The notes beneath the pieces were generated by a model. That model ran no database searches, had not been told where the DNA came from, and saw nothing but the letters and a program-made list of their open reading frames with translations. Shown here piece by piece: positions 60,915 through 64,000 of a stretch of 64,000 bases of DNA; the stretch's first letter is position 1; each line of letters opens with the position of its first letter. The stretch lies in assembly GCA_964559865.1 (NCBI GenBank), contig CAZLJD010000015.1, positions 131 through 64,130 on the forward strand. Reading direction: 5' to 3'. Both the position numbers and the translations under genes were made by a program. This DNA comes from JAGHAJ01 sp964559865 [NCBI: uncultured Synergistota bacterium]. Lineage in GTDB: Bacteria; Synergistota; JAGHAJ01.

Positions 60915-62487
60915 TCTGCTCAATCCCCTTTCTCGGCAAAGAAACGGTAAATTCAGTACCCTTTCCACTCTCACTCACGACAGATATATCTCCCCCATGA
61001 GCATCCACAATCCTTTTAACTATAGCCAGTCCTATACCAGAGCGAGCATCGGAGATGTTTATCTTGAGCTTACCAACAAAAAAGCTGTCAAATATGTGCG
61101 GCAAATCGGTGCTGTCTATTATCTGACCGGTATTACCTATCTTAAAGTAAACCCTCTTTTCATCGCCCCAACCTTTTATCCATATCCTTCCACCCTCTTC
61201 GTTGTACTTCACCGCATTATCAAGAAGATTTAAAAGCACCCGATAAAGCTTGTCTCTATCACCACGCAAAAGGAGTGGCCCTTTCGGAAACTCAAGAGAA
61301 AGCGAGATCTTCCTTCCCTTTATCCGTGACTCCGTCACCTTAATAACACTCCTCCAAAGCGAGACAAGGTCTATCTCCTCAATATCCAAAGTTACCATCC
61401 TGCTCTCAAGTCTTGAAAAGTCCAGCAACTCATTCACCATGTCAGTAAGCCTGTCAACCTCACCTTTAATCGTACGAAGTCCATCCTCTATCTCATGTCT
61501 ATCCATATCCTCTAACCCATCAAGCAGTATCTCAGCAAATGCCTTTATTCCAGTGAGAGGCGTCCTCAAGTCGTGGGAGACATTGGATATAAATTCGTTC
61601 TTCAACCTGTCCAGAGCTCTTATCCTCTCTATCTCCTTCGTCTCACTCAAGTCGCGGAACACAAACAGCACAGAATTAAAATCCCCAAGAGGCTTACATG
61701 TAACTTCCACCGGAAAACTCTTACTCCTCCCACCTTCTATCTGTATCTCCCTCTTCACAACATCGCCTCTGGATACTGCATCAATCATTACCTCTTTCAG
61801 CACAGAGGAAACATCTTCAGCAAAGAGAGTAAAAAACTGTCTATCAGACACATCCTGCTCAGCAAAACCAAGCAACTCTCGTGCTGTTTGATTCATCAAT
61901 CTGACACTTCCACTTCTCGTGACCACAACTACGCCATTCGTAAGGTTTGCAAGTATGTTGAAGAGGTAATCTCTCATACGAACAACCTCGTTGTGGAGTC
62001 TCATATTGGCAAGGTTGGCAGCTACCCCATATCTCACAAGATTTATGTGGGATAACACCTGCTCAGTGATGTCCTCCACATTCAAGGCAACCATAAGGAG
62101 AACTACTGCCAGCGGACTCATCCTAAAAGACATGGGAATAAGAATGCAAACCCCGCAACTGTCGTTGAGAACAAAAGGAGAGTCATTATCCATTACCCAC
62201 TCAACCACACCCTCTTCTCTCAGCTCCTCAAACCTCTTCTGCACCCTATCAGAGGAAGCAAATTCAGGCACAACTTCTAACTCCTCGTCATCGTTAAACC
62301 TGTAAACGGCCTTTTCTCTCACATCCATCGTTCCTTCCAGAAGGGTGATAGCATCCTCCATCAGCTTTCTCTCATCTGTGTACTGAAGAAAGCTAAATAT
62401 CTTCCTCAGAAGAGAAAATATCTCATCGTAAGACTTTCTGAGGTTTACAACTTCCTTTTCAAGGGATCTCAGTCTTTCTTCTACCAA
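60907..62487 (-). CDS. Soluble GAF/PAS sensor histidine kinase
   Basis: About 526 residues, no membrane helix. N-terminal coiled coil (1-50), GAF-like domain (50-200), PAS (210-310, GVVVVTRSGSVRLMNQTARE), HisKA with the phospho-His in VSHDLRTPLTGIKAF, and HATPase (N box LLDNAVKYNEEGG, G boxes IGNTGQI and GIGLAIVKRIVDAHGG). Cytoplasmic. Lies between an HDOD gene and a double-receiver gene with 8-bp overlaps, so the receiver is its likely partner. Start is TTG 62487 or GTG 62496. Confidence 0.92.
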   Translation of the reverse strand: MVEERLRSLEKEVVNLRKSYDEIFSLLRKIFSFLQYTDERKLMEDAITLLEGTMDVREKAVYRFNDDEELEVVPEFASSDRVQKRFEELREEGVVEWVMDNDSPFVLNDSCGVCILIPMSFRMSPLAVVLLMVALNVEDITEQVLSHINLVRYGVAANLANMRLHNEVVRMRDYLFNILANLTNGVVVVTRSGSVRLMNQTARELLGFAEQDVSDRQFFTLFAEDVSSVLKEVMIDAVSRGDVVKREIQIEGGRSKSFPVEVTCKPLGDFNSVLFVFRDLSETKEIERIRALDRLKNEFISNVSHDLRTPLTGIKAFAEILLDGLEDMDRHEIEDGLRTIKGEVDRLTDMVNELLDFSRLESRMVTLDIEEIDLVSLWRSVIKVTESRIKGRKISLSLEFPKGPLLLRGDRDKLYRVLLNLLDNAVKYNEEGGRIWIKGWGDEKRVYFKIGNTGQIIDSTDLPHIFDSFFVGKLKINISDARSGIGLAIVKRIVDAHGGDISVVSESGKGTEFTVSLPRKGIEQNG

Positions 62488-62488
62488 G

Positions 62489-63358
62489 TTAACCACCCTG
62501 CGCCAGTTTGAAAAACTCCTCTGCCTTCTTTACATGCTCCTGCATGCTCTCATATATGTCATTGAGTATATCAGGAGAAAGCTTCAGCATCGCCCAAACC
62601 TCTCTGTTCAAAGTAGGAATGGTCTCATCCCCACCCCAACCAATCTTTCTCACTCTAACCAAGACATCTGCCGCATGAACGATCCCAACAATGTCCTTGT
62701 AATCCTTCGCTACGAGAGGCTTGTGGTGATAAAATATCGTGGAGACTATCTTCGGCGGGAAGTTCCACTTGTCGGCAACGAAGCGACCCACTGCCGCATG
62801 GTCTATACCCAGTATCTCTTCCTCCACATCCCTTATCCACCTTCCAGTGCTACTAACCGTATCCATAACTTTCCCATATTCCTCCGGCAAAAAAGAGACC
62901 ATCACAACCTTACCTATGTCGTGGAGTAATCCCGGCACAAAAACATCTTCAACCGGCATAAAACCGGAATACTTTGCCAGAATCTTGGAAGTAACGGCAA
63001 CCGCTATACTGTGCCTCCAGAAACCAAGCATGTCAAAATTCAAGTTCGTCTTCCTCTTAAAAGCATCAAAAACGGAGACAGAAATAACGAGGTCTGAAAC
63101 GGCCTTAAACCCAAGTATAACCACAGCCTGCTTAACCAATTCTATCTTTCTCGGAAAGCCATAGTAAGCCGAATTTACCACCCTCAACACCTTTGCCGTG
63201 AGCGATTGGTCCTGAGAGATTACCTCCGACATGTTTGCAGCAGAGCTCTTGGGGTCATAGGCTATCTCTATAACTCTCTGAGCAACATGGGGTAGCGTAG
63301 GAAGGTCTTTCAATCTCTTAGCTATCTTTTCTTTAACATCAAACGACGACATCACCAT
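62489..63358 (-). CDS. HDOD-domain signalling protein
   Basis: About 289 residues. HDOD domain over nearly the full length: [45 protein letters not shown] and HKPLVAKDYKDIVGIVHAAD. HDOD proteins resemble HD-GYP but often lack enzymatic activity and act as adaptors. I take ATG 63358 (GGAGG at 7 bp); the longer start at 63418 lies in the promoter. First gene of the HDOD-kinase-receiver operon. Confidence 0.9.
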   Translation of the reverse strand: MVMSSFDVKEKIAKRLKDLPTLPHVAQRVIEIAYDPKSSAANMSEVISQDQSLTAKVLRVVNSAYYGFPRKIELVKQAVVILGFKAVSDLVISVSVFDAFKRKTNLNFDMLGFWRHSIAVAVTSKILAKYSGFMPVEDVFVPGLLHDIGKVVMVSFLPEEYGKVMDTVSSTGRWIRDVEEEILGIDHAAVGRFVADKWNFPPKIVSTIFYHHKPLVAKDYKDIVGIVHAADVLVRVRKIGWGGDETIPTLNREVWAMLKLSPDILNDIYESMQEHVKKAEEFFKLAQGG

Positions 63359-63389
63359 AGACATCCCTCCAGCAAAAGCTGACAGAGTA

Positions 63390-63418
63390 AATATAAAACA
63401 AAAAAGAGTTAAAAACAA
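63390..63418 (-). promoter_or_regulatory. Promoter of the HDOD-kinase-receiver operon
   Basis: Minus strand: TTGTTT (63413-63418), 17-bp spacer, TATATT (63390-63395). It overlaps the extended open frame of the HDOD gene. Confidence 0.55.
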
Positions 63419-63423
63419 GTCCT

Positions 63424-63447
63424 ATATACTCGTGTATATGCTATAAT
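63424..63447 (+). promoter_or_regulatory. Inverted repeat and -10 box upstream of cheW
   Basis: ATATAC-TCGT-GTATAT (63424-63439) is a perfect 6-bp inverted repeat directly before TATAAT (63442-63447). The -35 position (about 63419-63424) is poor, so an activator or other sigma factor may be used. It lies in the divergent region between cheW and the HDOD operon. Confidence 0.4.
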
Positions 63448-63475
63448 ATGGTAAAAATCAGGAGGGGGGAAGGTA

Positions 63476-63937
63476 ATGGCAGTAGTGCAGGTTGTTGCAT
63501 TCAAAGTGGGAAAAGAAGAATACGGAATAGAGATCTCCGTTGTGCAGGAAATAGTTCGTTATCAAGAAATCACCAAGATACCAGACACACCAGAGTTCGT
63601 GGAAGGAATAGTAAATCTTAGAGGCACCATTATTCCCATCATAGACCTGAAAAAGAGATTTAAGAAGGAAGATGTAGAAGAGTCCGAGCAAAAGGTCATA
63701 ATAATAGTAAACTTGAACAATACACTTGTAGGTTTAACGGTGGACAATGTCTCAGAAATCCTCAGGATACAGGATAAAGAGATAGACCCACCACCACCGA
63801 TAATAGCCGGCATAAGTAGAAAATACATAAAAGGCATTGCAAAAATGGACAAGAGGCTGATAATAATATTAGACATTGAACAGATACTTTCCGAAGGTGA
63901 AAAAGAGCAGTTAGCTTCCCTTGTAAGCAACGAGTAA
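63476..63937 (+). CDS. cheW: CheW-type chemotaxis coupling protein
   Basis: 153 residues, a single CheW domain: VVAFKVGKEEYGIEISVVQE, then IVNLRGTIIPIIDLKKRF, LVGLTVDNVSEILRI and IKGIAKMDKRLIIILDIEQI. CheW bridges chemoreceptors and CheA. GGAGGGGGG precedes the ATG. The next gene starts within its stop (TAATG). Confidence 0.93.
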   Translation: MAVVQVVAFKVGKEEYGIEISVVQEIVRYQEITKIPDTPEFVEGIVNLRGTIIPIIDLKKRFKKEDVEESEQKVIIIVNLNNTLVGLTVDNVSEILRIQDKEIDPPPPIIAGISRKYIKGIAKMDKRLIIILDIEQILSEGEKEQLASLVSNE

Positions 63938-64000
63938 TGAAGTGGAAAAAACCAATAGAGCTTTCAGAGTTAGACGGAGATTTCGTGTTTGCAGAAGATG
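63937..64000 (+). CDS. Start of an unidentified gene, cut by the window end
   Basis: ATG 63937 overlaps the cheW stop by one base and is followed by 21 open codons (MKWKKPIELSEL, DGDFVFAED). The FVFAED stretch is reminiscent of the first strand in some HD-GYP and related signalling proteins, but the piece is too short to name. Confidence 0.6.
   Translation, partial: MKWKKPIELSELDGDFVFAED

Noticed and set aside
1-64000. CRISPR array, prophage or complete insertion sequence
   Set aside because: No evenly spaced repeats, no phage structural or integrase genes, and the only transposase-like protein lacks a catalytic domain and terminal repeats.

Overview
The window looks like chromosome from an anaerobic, probably thermophilic, diderm bacterium of a deep-branching lineage. 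The reasons are: a glycyl radical enzyme with its activase, an oxygen-labile [4Fe-4S] serine dehydratase, acetate kinase, an LpxL-type acyltransferase (outer membrane), many sugar ABC importers without PTS, AGA/AGG-rich coding, and frequent TTG/GTG starts. Synergistota or a Thermotogota-like phylum would fit, but I cannot fix the taxon. Coding is dense, genes often overlap by 4-8 bp, and I see no phage, no CRISPR array and no intact insertion sequence.

Layout. 1-8.4 kb: end of a GGDEF/EAL protein, a 2-hydroxyacid operon (FAD dehydrogenase, Na+ symporter, LarA-type racemase, cysteine-synthase-like enzyme) and a frameshifted ammonium transporter. 8.6-11.7 kb: a full-length GGDEF/EAL paralogue that shares a perfect 135-bp inverted tract with the first. 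11.9-19 kb: a membrane protein, citX, and on the minus strand glpX-hpf-HD-leuC-leuD-leuB-like-citG. 19.1-25.4 kb: an ABC sugar importer with PfkB kinase, SIS enzyme and ROK repressor, laid out like the Bacillus fructosamine (frl) operon. 25.5-30.2 kb: AEC transporter, Fe-alcohol dehydrogenase, acetate kinase, tRNA-Ser(UGA), PhoU, RqcP. 30.3-35.5 kb: a signalling operon (degenerate GGDEF, Cache-GAF-GAF-HD-GYP, chemoreceptor). 35.6-39.2 kb: an IS630-like helix-turn-helix protein, an exported phospholipase-B-like Ntn hydrolase and a DUF4125 protein. 39.2-48.5 kb: a complete catabolic operon (RbsABC-type importer, FGGY kinase, PflD-like glycyl radical enzyme, activase, DeoR regulator) behind a consensus promoter. 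48.6-52.7 kb: a CDF metal exporter and two tandem MutS-like ATPases preceded by a fluoride riboswitch. 52.8-57.1 kb: serine dehydratase translationally coupled to an NMT1-type ABC importer. 57-64 kb: a CLC protein, cupin, lipid A-type acyltransferase, HDOD-kinase-receiver operon, and CheW.

The most notable observation is the fluoride (crcB-motif) riboswitch at about 52,611-52,667 on the minus strand. Its pseudoknot strand can alternatively pair with the Shine-Dalgarno sequence of the first MutS-like gene, so fluoride should switch on translation of a MutS-like ATPase pair rather than a fluoride exporter. Other leads are the PflD-like radical operon of unknown sugar substrate, the bacterial PLBD-like hydrolase, an isocitrate-dehydrogenase-like residue pattern in the leuCDB cluster next to citG/citX, a CLC with the gating glutamate replaced by valine, leaderless promoters, and a dispersed structured repeat with pairing-preserving changes.
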